Source of the DNA: an uncultured Sulfurimonas sp.
GTDB taxonomy: Bacteria > Campylobacterota > Campylobacteria > Campylobacterales > Sulfurimonadaceae
Reading direction: 5' to 3'
Length of the DNA stretch: 64,000 nucleotides
Assembly: GCF_963662755.1 (NCBI RefSeq)
Contig: NZ_OY759725.1
Span: 186,001 to 250,000, forward strand
Each line of letters begins with the position of its first letter. The stretch's first letter is position 1. This document shows, piece after piece, positions 55,404 through 64,000 of the stretch. The translations under genes and the position numbers were made by a program. Under the pieces are notes generated by a model. That model ran no database searches. It saw only the letters and a list, made by a program, of their open reading frames with translations, and was not told the DNA's origin.

Positions 55404-56360
55404 TTAATCCTTTGAGTTTAATTTTGCTATTTTACTTTGAAGTCTTCTCCACTCTCTATGCTCCATAAGTGGATAACCGCTATAAACTCCTCCACTCTCT
55501 TTGATGCTTTTAGTTATACCACTTCTTGCTGTAAAAGTTGAAAATGGAGCTATCTCTAAATGATCTGAAAAAGCACTTTGACCACTTACAACACAGTTAC
55601 GTCCAAGCTTAGTTGAACCACCAACACCTGTTTGAGCTACAAATATAGAGTATTCACCAATTTCACAATTATGTGCAATATGGATAAAATTATCCAACTT
55701 AACACCTTTTTTAATTATAGTAGAATTAAAAACTGCTCTATCGATTGCACAAGAAGCGCCTATTTCCACATCATCTTCAATGATAACATTTCCGTTTTGA
55801 TATATCTTTATATGCTCACCAGTTTTTGTATGAGAAAAACCAAAACCATCAGCACCTATAACCGTACCAGAATGAATAATACAATCCTTTCCAATCACAC
55901 AATCACGATAGATAGTAACATTTGGATATATTATAGTATTGTCACCCACAGTTGTATTTGAACCTATGTAAGACCCAGCCATTATAGTCACATTTGAGCC
56001 TATCATAGCGCCATTTTCAACTTTTGCCATAGCATCTATATAACTATCTTTTGCTACAACTGCTTCACTCGCATCTATATCAATAGGTTTCGGAGCAAAT
56101 AATTTTGTTGCATAAGCCATAGATATAGAAACATCTTCACATACTATATAAGAGCTATTAGTTGGTAAAAATTCCACTAAGTCATGTGGAATTAAAAAAG
56201 CTTTTGCTTTTGAAGAAGTAAGTTCATTTGCATATTTTTTGTGTACTGCAAAAGTAAGTTGTGAGATAGATGCTTGAGATAATTCATTCATAGAATTTAT
56301 CTCTACATCATCTCCTTGTAAATCACTCTTTAAATAAGAAGCAACTTCACTAAAGAGCAT
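55404..56360 (-). CDS. lpxD: UDP-3-O-acylglucosamine N-acyltransferase (copy 2)
   Basis: Tandem paralogue of the downstream gene, 318 residues, with the same layout: divergent N-terminal domain, hexapeptide coils, and the catalytic His in FIHIAHNCEIG. The segments KIYQNGNVIIEDDVEIG and FTARSGITKSIKESG are near-identical to the other copy. Both retain the key residues, so both could act, perhaps with different acyl chains. It starts 2 bp after ilvH and is followed 1 bp later by copy 1. Confidence 0.92.
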   Translation of the reverse strand: MLFSEVASYLKSDLQGDDVEINSMNELSQASISQLTFAVHKKYANELTSSKAKAFLIPHDLVEFLPTNSSYIVCEDVSISMAYATKLFAPKPIDIDASEAVVAKDSYIDAMAKVENGAMIGSNVTIMAGSYIGSNTTVGDNTIIYPNVTIYRDCVIGKDCIIHSGTVIGADGFGFSHTKTGEHIKIYQNGNVIIEDDVEIGASCAIDRAVFNSTIIKKGVKLDNFIHIAHNCEIGEYSIFVAQTGVGGSTKLGRNCVVSGQSAFSDHLEIAPFSTFTARSGITKSIKESGGVYSGYPLMEHREWRRLQSKIAKLNSKD

Positions 56361-56362
56361 AA

Positions 56363-56842
56363 TTATCTCTCTAGTGCTACAGCACCACTTCTTACAATCT
56401 CTTTAGGATTGTATCTTTTGATAAGTTTTAAAAAGTTTTCAACACGAACAGGATCATCTGCTATCATAGCTATAATAACATTTTCACCAACATTTACTAC
56501 ATTGCCATTATAAGCTTGACACAAAGCAGAGATATCTGAAATATTTTCAGAAACAGGAAACTTAATAAGTGCCATCTCTTTCTCAACTAAATCAGCGTGT
56601 TCATAAACTTTTAAAACAGGTATTAACTTATGAAGTTGTTTAGTAATTTGCTCTATAACTCTAACAGAACCAGAAGTAACTATAGTAAGTCTTGAGTATT
56701 TACTCTCAGGAATCGGAGCAACAGTTAATGATGTGATATTATAACCACGACCAGAAAAAAGATCCGTAATACGAGATAAAACACTAGCTTCATTTACAAC
56801 GATAACTGAAACTACTCTTCTTTCGCTATTTTCAATCATCAC
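56363..56842 (-). CDS. ilvH: Acetolactate synthase small subunit
   Basis: Regulatory subunit of acetohydroxyacid synthase; an ACT domain that senses valine. The 159-residue product starts with the ACT domain VVSVIVVNEASVLSRITDLF with SGRGYNITSLTVAP, and has a C-terminal domain with IVRSGAVALER. Normal length. Its ATG overlaps the ilvB stop by 4 bp. Confidence 0.95.
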   Translation of the reverse strand: MMIENSERRVVSVIVVNEASVLSRITDLFSGRGYNITSLTVAPIPESKYSRLTIVTSGSVRVIEQITKQLHKLIPVLKVYEHADLVEKEMALIKFPVSENISDISALCQAYNGNVVNVGENVIIAMIADDPVRVENFLKLIKRYNPKEIVRSGAVALER

Positions 56843-58533
56843 TTCTCCTTTTTCTCTAATAACATCATATTGAATAGACTTCCACCTGATGGAACCATAG
56901 GCATAACGTTTTCTAATCTCTCAACTACAACATCTATAAATGCGACTACATTTTTTTCCACAGCATCATTTAGTGCTGCATCAAACTCTTCTTTTGTAGT
57001 AACTCTATAACCTATACCACCAAAAGCTTCCGATAATTTTACAAAATCAGGTTGAACACTTAAATCTGTTTCACTATGACGCTTATCATAAAAAAGTGTT
57101 TGCCACTGACGAACCATCCCTAAATAGTTGTTATTTAAGATGATATTGATAACTGGTAATTTTTTCTCAACAGCAGTCATTAACTCTTGACAATTCATCA
57201 AAATAGAACCATCACCAGTAAAGTTAATACTCACTCGCTTAGAATCAGCTGCTCTAACACCCATAGCAGCGGGAAAACCAAATCCCATAGTTCCAAGTCC
57301 ACCAGAACTTATAAATTGTCTTGGACGTGAAAACGGATAAAACTGAGCAGTCCACATTTGGTGCTGTCCAACATCCGTAGAGATATTTGCTTTATCTCCT
57401 AACAATTGACCAACTCTTTGGATAACCCACTGAGGTTTAATACGGTCTGTATCTTCATGATATGTCAATGGATGCAACTGTGCAAAATTTACTACTGTTT
57501 CTCTCCAAGTGCTATATTTATTTGGATTGATAGCTGAAACAAGTCCAAGCATATCTTTAACAACATTTTTTACATCACCAACTATTGGATAATCTGCATT
57601 AATAAGCTTTGAAATAGATGCAGGATCTATATCTACATGAATAACACCAGCATTTTTAGCAAATTCTGAAAGCTTTCCTGTTACACGATCATCAAATCTT
57701 GCACCAAGAGCGATAACCAAGTCAGTTTCACTCATAGCCATATTTGATGCGTAAGATCCATGCATTCCAAGCATACCAACTAGCAACTCATCATCATGAG
57801 ATAAAACACCTCTAGCCATAAAAGTTTCAACCGCTGGAATACCAGTTTTTTTAACCAACTCTCTTACTTCAAAACCAGCATTTGCATTAATTACACCACC
57901 ACCTATGTAAAAAAGTGGTCTTTTAGCTTTACTCATCGCTTCTATAGCTTTTTTAATTTGACGTGGATTACCTTTAACATGAGGCTTATATGTCTCTAAA
58001 TCAACTTCAATAGAGTAATCAAACTCAGCAATTTCAGCAGTAACATCTTTTGGAATATCAACATGAACAGGACCTGGACGACCTGAAGCTGCTATGTGAA
58101 AAGCCTCTTTTAAAACACGAGGCAAATCACTTGCATTTGTTACAAGATAGTTGTGTTTAGTACATGAACGACTAATACCTACTGCATCTATCTCTTGAAA
58201 AGCATCTGTTCCGATTAAACTCATAGGAACTTGACCACTTATAACAACTAAAGGTATTGAGTCCATATATGCGTCTGCTAAACCAGTCACTGCATTTGTA
58301 AAACCAGGACCGCTTGTTATCATAGCTACACCGACTTTACCACTAACTTTTGAATAACCCTCTGCAGCATGTACAGCAGCTTGTTCATGTCTTGTCAATA
58401 TATGTTGAAAATTATCTTGTTTATAAATCTCGTCGTAGACATTCATAATCGCTCCACCAGGGTAGCCAAATACTGTATCTACACCTTCTGCGATTAAAGC
58501 TTCAATGACCATCTGTGCGCCACTAATCTGCAT
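56839..58533 (-). CDS. ilvB: Acetolactate synthase large subunit
   Basis: ThDP/FAD enzyme for the first common step in valine, leucine and isoleucine synthesis. The 564-residue product has FGYPGGAIMNVYDE, the ThDP Glu in RHEQAAVHAAEGYSK, FAD-region segments, and the ThDP/Mg motif GDGSILMNCQELMTA followed by NNNYLGMVRQWQ. A -10 box at 58564-58569 gives a short leader (about 24 bases) with GAGGAG, too short for a leader-peptide attenuator. Confidence 0.96.
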   Translation of the reverse strand: MQISGAQMVIEALIAEGVDTVFGYPGGAIMNVYDEIYKQDNFQHILTRHEQAAVHAAEGYSKVSGKVGVAMITSGPGFTNAVTGLADAYMDSIPLVVISGQVPMSLIGTDAFQEIDAVGISRSCTKHNYLVTNASDLPRVLKEAFHIAASGRPGPVHVDIPKDVTAEIAEFDYSIEVDLETYKPHVKGNPRQIKKAIEAMSKAKRPLFYIGGGVINANAGFEVRELVKKTGIPAVETFMARGVLSHDDELLVGMLGMHGSYASNMAMSETDLVIALGARFDDRVTGKLSEFAKNAGVIHVDIDPASISKLINADYPIVGDVKNVVKDMLGLVSAINPNKYSTWRETVVNFAQLHPLTYHEDTDRIKPQWVIQRVGQLLGDKANISTDVGQHQMWTAQFYPFSRPRQFISSGGLGTMGFGFPAAMGVRAADSKRVSINFTGDGSILMNCQELMTAVEKKLPVINIILNNNYLGMVRQWQTLFYDKRHSETDLSVQPDFVKLSEAFGGIGYRVTTKEEFDAALNDAVEKNVVAFIDVVVERLENVMPMVPSGGSLFNMMLLEKKEK

Positions 58534-58563
58534 AAAAGTCTCCTCTATTAAAAAAATTCGCCA

Positions 58564-58569
58564 ATTATA
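58564..58569 (-). promoter_or_regulatory. -10 box of ilvBH
   Basis: TATAAT on the minus strand, 30 bases before the ilvB ATG. A 14-bp perfect palindrome (AACAAAGCTTTGTT, 58602-58615) lies about 33 bp upstream of it; this may be an operator or the end hairpin of the WD40 gene. Confidence 0.5.
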
Positions 58570-58623
58570 TAAAAATGCAACTATATTTGAGGTTAAATTA
58601 GAACAAAGCTTTGTTACTTAAAA

Positions 58624-60750
58624 CTAATGTAAGATAGATGTTACAATCATGGAAGGTCTCCACATATTTATAGAGCCTTTAGTTTGAAGTTCAAGATTAA
58701 GTTTTGTATCTGGATAATTTTTTTTAAATATATGAAAAAAGCTCTCTATTTGATCTTGCAATCCAAAGTACAAAATATAATTTTTTATACCATTTTCAAT
58801 AACAACCTGCTCTTTTTTACTTTTAACTGCACTCTCAAGTTGTGCCATATAGCACCAACCATATATATTTGCCAAAGCATTGTTTTTAGAACTAATTTTC
58901 AAGTATTTAAGCAAAATTTTATTGAGTTCTTTTATGTTTCCACTTAAAGCATATTCATTAGCTAAAGCAATATCATCATTCCAATTTTGTTGAAGTTTTT
59001 TTCCATCTTCAGATTCTTGTAATTCATCACTTATAGATAAAATATTGTAAGCAGTTATATTATCTTCTTCTTCTATAGCATTATAAAATTTTTGTTTATT
59101 TTCTATATCTTTCATCAACTCTTTTACTTCGAGAGTAAAGTCACTAAAATCCACCAATACTCTTAATATTTTTATAGCAGCATGAGTATCACCGTTTTGA
59201 AGTAATTTTTGACTCTTTATGTATAAACTATCTGCATAGTTCATTAATACTTCATAGTCTGAAAATTCTTTTAAAAACTCATGTTGTTTTATAAGTTCAA
59301 ACACTATTTTAAAATCTTTTTGACCTATGGCTATTCTAAATCGTTTATATACTTCACTCTTAGTTAAAAGCTCTTGTATAAGTTTTGTTTTTTGAGTAAT
59401 ACCTCGATACGGTGCTAATATTTCACGCGCTTTATCTGCACCTTTAGGATCTATAGCGTATTTTCTAGCCGTATCAAATGCTTTTTTCCAAGCAGCTTCA
59501 AGGCTTCTATATATTTTAGAATCTTGATAGAGAGGATGTTTTAAAGCTAAAGAGTATGCAAGTGCTAATTTTCCCTGCTTTGAAAACATAGCAAACTTTC
59601 CAAACTCTTCATATTCAAGCATAGTTTTTTGCATTATAGAATTTTTTGAGGGTATATTTTTAAAATGTTTAAAAAGATTTATTGCGGTTTGTTTATCACC
59701 AGATTCTAAAGCAAGTTTAGCTTTTTTCATGGTTGTATCCCATAAATTTACAACCAACTGATATATTTTTGTATAAGCAAGAAGTGGATTTTGCTCAACA
59801 TATTTTTGTATGCCTTCATAATCCCTAACTTTTAACAACTCTTTTATATGGTTTTCACCTTCAAAAATGCTGTAAAATAATATATTACCATCTTGTGTGC
59901 CTACTATAAGTTCATTAGTATCTTTATCAAAATTAAGTGCAGTAATAGTAGAAGTGAGTTTAATATACTTTCTTGAGAGCATCTGATAACTTTCAAGTTC
60001 ATACACTAAAATATATCCTAGTTGAGTTCCCAAAAACAAGAACATTCCATCCGCACTAGTTGTAATATGTAAAACATCATCATGAATATTTTCAAGTCTT
60101 GAAATAACCTTGCCAGTATAATAATTCCAAATAATTGCACTATTTGCTTTATCTACACTAACAAGCCTACGTTCACTTAAAAAGTGCACCTTCATAACGG
60201 GGTCTGCATGTGCTACAAGCCTATGTTTTCTTGCCATCATATTTATATTGAAAATATAAACTTTTTTATCATAACTTGCAGTAGCAACCCACTGTCCATT
60301 TTTGTTAAATGCTATATCATTTACTGTATCTACGTGAACAGGAAGAGTGAAGGCTATTTTTTTGTTTTGTATATCTACTGCATAAGTTTTTCCATCATCA
60401 CCGCATGAAAACATATATTTATTTCTAGGTTCAATAGCTACACAACTTACTTCACCGTGATGTCTATCTATTTTTGTTAAAACTTTTTTACTATTTGCAT
60501 CATATAAAATAGATTCATTACTAGTAGAGTTTATTACTACAAAATACTTAGCATCACTACTAAAATCTACAACACTATTTTTAAATCTAAGATGAGAAAT
60601 TCCACCCTTAAATCCTGATATAGTGCTAAGTGTTTTTAAATCTAAAAATCTAACAACAGTTTTAGCATCTACAACTAAAAGCCTTCCATCATCGAGAATC
60701 TTAATTTTTATTATTGGATCTTTAAAATTTACTTCTCTCTTTGCTTTCAT
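58624..60750 (-). CDS. WD40 beta-propeller plus alpha-solenoid protein, function unknown
   Basis: A 708-residue protein without signal peptide or membrane span, so probably cytosolic. Residues 1 to about 300 contain some six to seven WD40-like blades (for example HHGEVSCVAIEPRNKYMFSC, VNDIAFNKNGQWVATASYDK, ADPVMKVHFLSERRLVSVDK). Residues about 310-690 are a long helical repeat region (AKLALESGDKQTAINLFKHF, KLALAYSLALKHPLYQDSKI, LLQNGDTHAAIKILRVLVDF) resembling TPR/solenoid repeats. No catalytic motif is seen. It lies 2 bp after ilvA and 90 bp before ilvB, on the same strand. Role unknown. Confidence 0.82.
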   Translation of the reverse strand: MKAKREVNFKDPIIKIKILDDGRLLVVDAKTVVRFLDLKTLSTISGFKGGISHLRFKNSVVDFSSDAKYFVVINSTSNESILYDANSKKVLTKIDRHHGEVSCVAIEPRNKYMFSCGDDGKTYAVDIQNKKIAFTLPVHVDTVNDIAFNKNGQWVATASYDKKVYIFNINMMARKHRLVAHADPVMKVHFLSERRLVSVDKANSAIIWNYYTGKVISRLENIHDDVLHITTSADGMFLFLGTQLGYILVYELESYQMLSRKYIKLTSTITALNFDKDTNELIVGTQDGNILFYSIFEGENHIKELLKVRDYEGIQKYVEQNPLLAYTKIYQLVVNLWDTTMKKAKLALESGDKQTAINLFKHFKNIPSKNSIMQKTMLEYEEFGKFAMFSKQGKLALAYSLALKHPLYQDSKIYRSLEAAWKKAFDTARKYAIDPKGADKAREILAPYRGITQKTKLIQELLTKSEVYKRFRIAIGQKDFKIVFELIKQHEFLKEFSDYEVLMNYADSLYIKSQKLLQNGDTHAAIKILRVLVDFSDFTLEVKELMKDIENKQKFYNAIEEEDNITAYNILSISDELQESEDGKKLQQNWNDDIALANEYALSGNIKELNKILLKYLKISSKNNALANIYGWCYMAQLESAVKSKKEQVVIENGIKNYILYFGLQDQIESFFHIFKKNYPDTKLNLELQTKGSINMWRPSMIVTSILH

Positions 60751-60752
60751 AT

Positions 60753-61958
60753 TTAGTAATCTCTTAAATAACCTTCATTTTTTAGTACATCTTCTATTTC
60801 TTGTTGATGTGCTTGACCCTTTGTCTCCATATGAACTGTAACATTAGCATCTCCATAATCAAGAGAGATAGAAGTTCTATCATAGGCGATATGCACTATA
60901 TTTGCATTTAATTCATTAAGAAGTTCTGTAAATCTCATAAGTGATCCTGGCTTGTCAATCAATGTCACTGTAACTTTCATCTTTCTGCCTGATTTTAAAA
61001 GACCTTTTTCTATGATAACAGACAAAAGTGTAACATCCATATTTCCACCACTTAAAACAAGGGCTACTTTTTTATCTCTAAGATGATTTAGTTTTTTATG
61101 TAGCATCGCAGCCACAGATGCAGCTCCAGCACCCTCAACTACAAGCTTTTGCTTCTCAAGTAAAAACAAAATAGCACTTGCAATCTCTTCATCATCTACA
61201 CTTACAAAGGTATCTACTGAATTTAGTGCATACTTTAAAGTAACTGCCGAAGTATCGCGAACAGCTATACCATCAGCAATAGTTCTAACACTTAAACTAT
61301 CTACAGGTTTTTTTAATTCATATGAATTTTTAAAAGCAGGAGCACCTTTTGCACTTACTCCAATAACTTCTATATTTGGATTTATACTTTTTATTGCCGT
61401 AGCCATACCAGCTATAAGTCCACCACCACCAACAGGAATAACCACTGCATCTAAATCTTTACAAGAGTCCAGAATATCGAGCGCTAAAGTTCCTTGTCCA
61501 GCCATTACTTCTTCATCTTCAAAAGGATGCACAAAAGTTAAAGCATTTTCTTTTGCATATGTACGTGCATATGCGTATGCTTCATCATAGTTTGTTCCAG
61601 CGAGAATAACTTCTGCTCCATAATGTTTTACACCATCAATCTTAGTTAAAGGCGTTGATTCAGGCATTACAATGACAGCACGAATATTAAATCTTGATGC
61701 TGAAAGCGCTACTCCTTGAGCATGATTTCCTGCACTTGCAGCAATCACTCCACAAGCTTTTTGCTCATCACTAAGAGATGCTATCTTGTTATATGCACCT
61801 CTAATTTTAAATGCTCCCGTAATTTGAAGATTTTCTTTTTTTAGATAAACCTTGCTTGAGAGAATTTCACTTAAATATGGAGCGTAAGAAAAAGGAGTAT
61901 CTACAATTACATCTTTTATACGCTCTCTTGCTTCGTAAATTTTATTTATATTTAACAA
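60753..61958 (-). CDS. ilvA: Threonine dehydratase with ACT domain
   Basis: PLP enzyme converting threonine to 2-oxobutanoate, the entry to isoleucine. The 401-residue product has KKENLQITGAFKIRGAYNK with the PLP lysine (residue about 51), AASAGNHAQGVALSA, PVGGGGLIAGMA, and LSGGNMD, then a single ACT-like domain at about 325-401 (TVTLIDKPGSLMRFTELLNE). The catabolic TdcB-like length plus ACT is the common form in this phylum. It is 2 bp from the CoA-binding gene upstream and 2 bp from the WD40 gene downstream; IlvB/H follow further on. Confidence 0.94.
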   Translation of the reverse strand: MLNINKIYEARERIKDVIVDTPFSYAPYLSEILSSKVYLKKENLQITGAFKIRGAYNKIASLSDEQKACGVIAASAGNHAQGVALSASRFNIRAVIVMPESTPLTKIDGVKHYGAEVILAGTNYDEAYAYARTYAKENALTFVHPFEDEEVMAGQGTLALDILDSCKDLDAVVIPVGGGGLIAGMATAIKSINPNIEVIGVSAKGAPAFKNSYELKKPVDSLSVRTIADGIAVRDTSAVTLKYALNSVDTFVSVDDEEIASAILFLLEKQKLVVEGAGAASVAAMLHKKLNHLRDKKVALVLSGGNMDVTLLSVIIEKGLLKSGRKMKVTVTLIDKPGSLMRFTELLNELNANIVHIAYDRTSISLDYGDANVTVHMETKGQAHQQEIEDVLKNEGYLRDY

Positions 61959-61960
61959 TC

Positions 61961-62395
61961 TTATTTACCTTTGAGTGCTTTATGTTCTACCATACTGCAC
62001 ATATTTTGTACAACTTTCATACCTGCATCTTTAGCTTTTTGTGCCGCAGCATTATTTACAATACCTTGTTGCGCCCAAAAAATCTTCACATCACCTCTTT
62101 GCTTACAAGCATCTGCTACTGCATCTAGAGCTTGTGGTTTTCTAAAAATATCTACCATATCAACTTTAAATGGTATCTCTACTAAAGATCTATAAACTTT
62201 TTCACCTAAAATAGTCTCTTCTTTGGGATATACGGGAACAATCTTATAACCTTGCTCTTGAAGGTACGCTGCTACCCTATGACTTGCTTTTTGAGAGTCT
62301 GGAGAGAGACCCAAAATTGCAATAGTTTTTACTTCATCAAATATTTCTTGTATCTCTTGTTTGTTTGAATTAACTGAGGGAAACTCACACTCCAA
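61961..62395 (-). CDS. CoA-binding (YccU-like) protein
   Basis: A 144-residue small Rossmann protein of the CoA-binding domain family that includes YccU. It reads TIAILGLSPDSQKASHRVAAY at the nucleotide-binding turn, then KIVPVYPKEETILGEKVYRSL, IPFKVDMVDIFRKP and KIFWAQQGIVNNAAAQKA, all family hallmarks. Function is not known for the family beyond CoA binding. It ends 2 bp before ilvA; an AAAGGA site precedes the ATG. Confidence 0.85.
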   Translation of the reverse strand: MECEFPSVNSNKQEIQEIFDEVKTIAILGLSPDSQKASHRVAAYLQEQGYKIVPVYPKEETILGEKVYRSLVEIPFKVDMVDIFRKPQALDAVADACKQRGDVKIFWAQQGIVNNAAAQKAKDAGMKVVQNMCSMVEHKALKGK

Positions 62396-62490
62396 ATTTT
62401 GTCCTTTAAATTTATAATTATTAAAAGTAAAATTATATCAAAATTTAACACTTATTCTAAGATTTAAGCAATTTTAACTTATTAAAAAAC

Positions 62491-63255
62491 TTATAGTATT
62501 CCCTCTTGACCAATCCTGTAAAGTGCAAAGTCATACTTTAAAGGGTCACTTTCATCAAAACTCTTTAGCATCTGTGTTAACTCTATGGCGGCTTGTAAGT
62601 CGTAGGTTTTTCTACTTAAGAGTCCTAATTTTTTTGAGACATTAAAAGTGTGAGTGTCAAGTGGCATAATCAAATCTTTTTTATCTACACTCTTCCAAAG
62701 TCCCATATCTATATTGTCATCTCTTACCATCCACCTAAGAAACATCATCCATCTTTTCAATGCCCCTGCTCCCTTTGTTTTAATAGTAACTTTTGATGTA
62801 AGAAAATTATAACCTTGAGAACTATGCGGATATAGAGATGTTAGCATCTCTATAAGAGAGTTTATACCATCTATAACATTTTTATCTTTTTTATACGCAG
62901 ATGCGAACACCTCTTCTAAACTTGTTTTTTCATTTAAACGCTTTAGGGCAATGAAGAGAGCTATAACATCTTCACTCTTTTGAAATCTATAGTAGTGATT
63001 TTTAAGTGCTTCTTTTATCTCTTCATCACTTTTTGTTAAAAGTTCAAAATCAAGTGAGTCTAAAAATTTAACTATTTGCTTAACATTTCCATAAGCAAAA
63101 AGTGCACAAATAAGTGAGATGCTAGGGTCTTTGTAGCGATGCGCAACTAAAATTGGGTCTAGTTTATCTACTGATATTTCATCTACACTATTTCGTTTTT
63201 TAGCTTCTTCATCTAATCTTTGTTTAATGTAAATGATAGAGTTTTTTTCTTTCAC
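62491..63255 (-). CDS. DUF2400 / TIGR02757-family protein
   Basis: A 254-residue protein of a conserved family of unknown activity. Marks: DPILVAHRYKDPSISLICAL near the start, GAGALKRWMMFLRWMVRDDN in the middle, then KDLIMPLDTHTFNVSKKLGL and KYDFALYRIGQ. The helix-hairpin-like pattern and PLDTH segment recall HhH-type DNA glycosylases, which is speculative. The start is GTG at 63255 behind AGG, inside the 3' end of rpoN (32-bp overlap), so the two are likely translated together. Confidence 0.82.
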   Translation of the reverse strand: MKEKNSIIYIKQRLDEEAKKRNSVDEISVDKLDPILVAHRYKDPSISLICALFAYGNVKQIVKFLDSLDFELLTKSDEEIKEALKNHYYRFQKSEDVIALFIALKRLNEKTSLEEVFASAYKKDKNVIDGINSLIEMLTSLYPHSSQGYNFLTSKVTIKTKGAGALKRWMMFLRWMVRDDNIDMGLWKSVDKKDLIMPLDTHTFNVSKKLGLLSRKTYDLQAAIELTQMLKSFDESDPLKYDFALYRIGQEGIL

Positions 63256-64000
63256 TTGAACCTGCTATATTTAGTTGTTTTCTATACTTTGCAATGGTTC
63301 TTCTAACCATTTTAACTTTAAACTTCTCTTGAATCATATCTAATAATTTCATATCACTAAGAGGTTTTTCACGGCTCTCTTGCTTAACAATTCCCACTAA
63401 AAACTCTTTTATAGCTGCATTTGAGACATCTTCATCTATGGCTGTAGTAAAAAACTCTTTCATAGCAAAAACACCTCTATCACAAGCTATGTATTTGTTA
63501 GCTATTGCTCGCGAAATAGTTGAGGGATTATGTCCAAACTCATCTGCTAGAGTTTTTAGAGTTAGTGGCATAACTTGTCCACCTGTAAAAAACTCATACT
63601 GATACTCAACTATCATAAGCCCAACTTTATAAAGTGTTGCACGTCTCATATCTAGAGCATCTACTAAACTTTTTGCCTCTTTTATCTTTTGTGCGATAAA
63701 CTCATGCTCTACTGCATAGTTTGTGTCTATATTTATGGTCGGATAGTACTCATCATTTAGTTTTATCTCTATAGAATTTTCATCATTGAAAAATATCATC
63801 AAATCAGGGACTACTTGAGCGGACTCTTCTTGATACTCAATAGAAGGAGGATTTTTAAATGTCCCAAGAACTCTCATAACTTCACTAAAATGTTCTCTTG
63901 AAGAAAAAGCATGAATATCTTGAATATTTTTTATAACTTCCAAACAAAGAGGATAAGCCACATCACTTATATCTGAATTATCTAGTTGAAACAAAAATGA
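63224..64000 (-). CDS. rpoN: RNA polymerase sigma-54 factor, N-terminal part beyond window
   Basis: Sigma factor for promoters of the -24/-12 type, in this phylum mainly flagellar middle genes. The visible 258 codons cover the core-binding and DNA-binding domains: GGQVMPLTLKTLADEFGHNP with STISRAIANKY, the helix-turn-helix, and the RpoN box RRTIAKYRKQLNI. The frame is open to base 64000, so the N-terminal activator-interacting region lies outside. The flgL promoter at 40294-40311 fits its specificity. The stop overlaps the DUF2400 gene. Confidence 0.95.
   Translation of the reverse strand, partial: SFLFQLDNSDISDVAYPLCLEVIKNIQDIHAFSSREHFSEVMRVLGTFKNPPSIEYQEESAQVVPDLMIFFNDENSIEIKLNDEYYPTINIDTNYAVEHEFIAQKIKEAKSLVDALDMRRATLYKVGLMIVEYQYEFFTGGQVMPLTLKTLADEFGHNPSTISRAIANKYIACDRGVFAMKEFFTTAIDEDVSNAAIKEFLVGIVKQESREKPLSDMKLLDMIQEKFKVKMVRRTIAKYRKQLNIAGSSERKKLYHLH

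Noticed and set aside
1..64000. Insertion sequences, prophage or defence genes
   Set aside because: No transposase, integrase, phage structural gene or known defence family was recognised anywhere in the window.

Overview
The window looks like a chromosomal segment of a Campylobacterota (Epsilonproteobacteria) chemolithotroph, most likely Sulfurimonas or a close relative. The basis is low G+C, short intergenic gaps, the icd-mdh-(fum)-sucCD-oorDABC block, a flgA-ubiX-coaD-tmk-hisS-speA-cysE-aspC run that from memory matches the Campylobacter order, a very large FlgL, and the set of ferredoxin-linked 2-oxoglutarate oxidoreductase, two-subunit class I fumarase and monomeric NADP isocitrate dehydrogenase that fits a reductive TCA cycle. 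The genus is an inference; no database search was possible.

Layout. 1-3534 (minus): mobB, fbp, a 68-residue Cys-rich protein and metG (cut by the window edge). 3631-6068: a small lipoprotein gene and an isolated nucleotide-sugar dehydrogenase, flanked by two gene-poor gaps; one gap holds a candidate small RNA. 6069-10119: yggT, a GluRS-like protein lacking the KMSKS loop, a divergent GlnRS with a YqeY/GatB-type tail, and tRNA-Glu. 10215-13146: a response regulator with a ribbon-helix-helix-like tail, a peptidoglycan hydrolase operon with a coupled 22-codon leader ORF, RNase P RNA, and a TetR-family gene preceded by four evenly spaced operators. 13216-24329 (minus): TCA block icd, mdh-B, mdh-A, two fumarase subunits, sucC, sucD, oorD, A, B, C. 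24472-33029: cell envelope and secretion (mltG, an AsmA-like protein, LolC/E-type permease, secA, lolA). 33098-40242: acnB, ftsK, flgL with a clear sigma-54 promoter. 40377-44939: tRNA-Leu and a 1448-residue hemerythrin-GAF-PAS-GGDEF-EAL protein. 45043-54211 (plus): flgA-ubiX-coaD-tmk-hisS, a membrane-anchored glutamate synthase-like protein, speA, cysE, aspC. 54232-64000 (minus): a small protein, tandem lpxD genes, ilvH, ilvB, a WD40/solenoid protein, ilvA, a CoA-binding protein, a DUF2400-type protein and rpoN (cut by the window edge).

How the genes fit together. OorDABC, SucCD, fumarase, the two malate dehydrogenases, Icd and AcnB supply most of the steps between oxaloacetate and citrate; ATP-citrate lyase is not in the window. 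MltG, LolA, LolC/E, SecA, the AsmA-like protein and two LpxD enzymes are envelope functions. FlgL, FlgA and RpoN are flagellar, and the flgL promoter has the sequence that RpoN would read.

Most notable observations: the GluRS-like protein stripped of its KMSKS loop opposite an acquired-looking GlnRS; a four-site operator array with an exact 32-bp period; a possible 93-nt RNA with its own -10 box and terminator; a cytosolic beta-propeller/alpha-solenoid protein of unknown role; paired malate dehydrogenases that differ at the cofactor-selecting residue; and head-to-head genes whose membrane anchors overlap on opposite strands.
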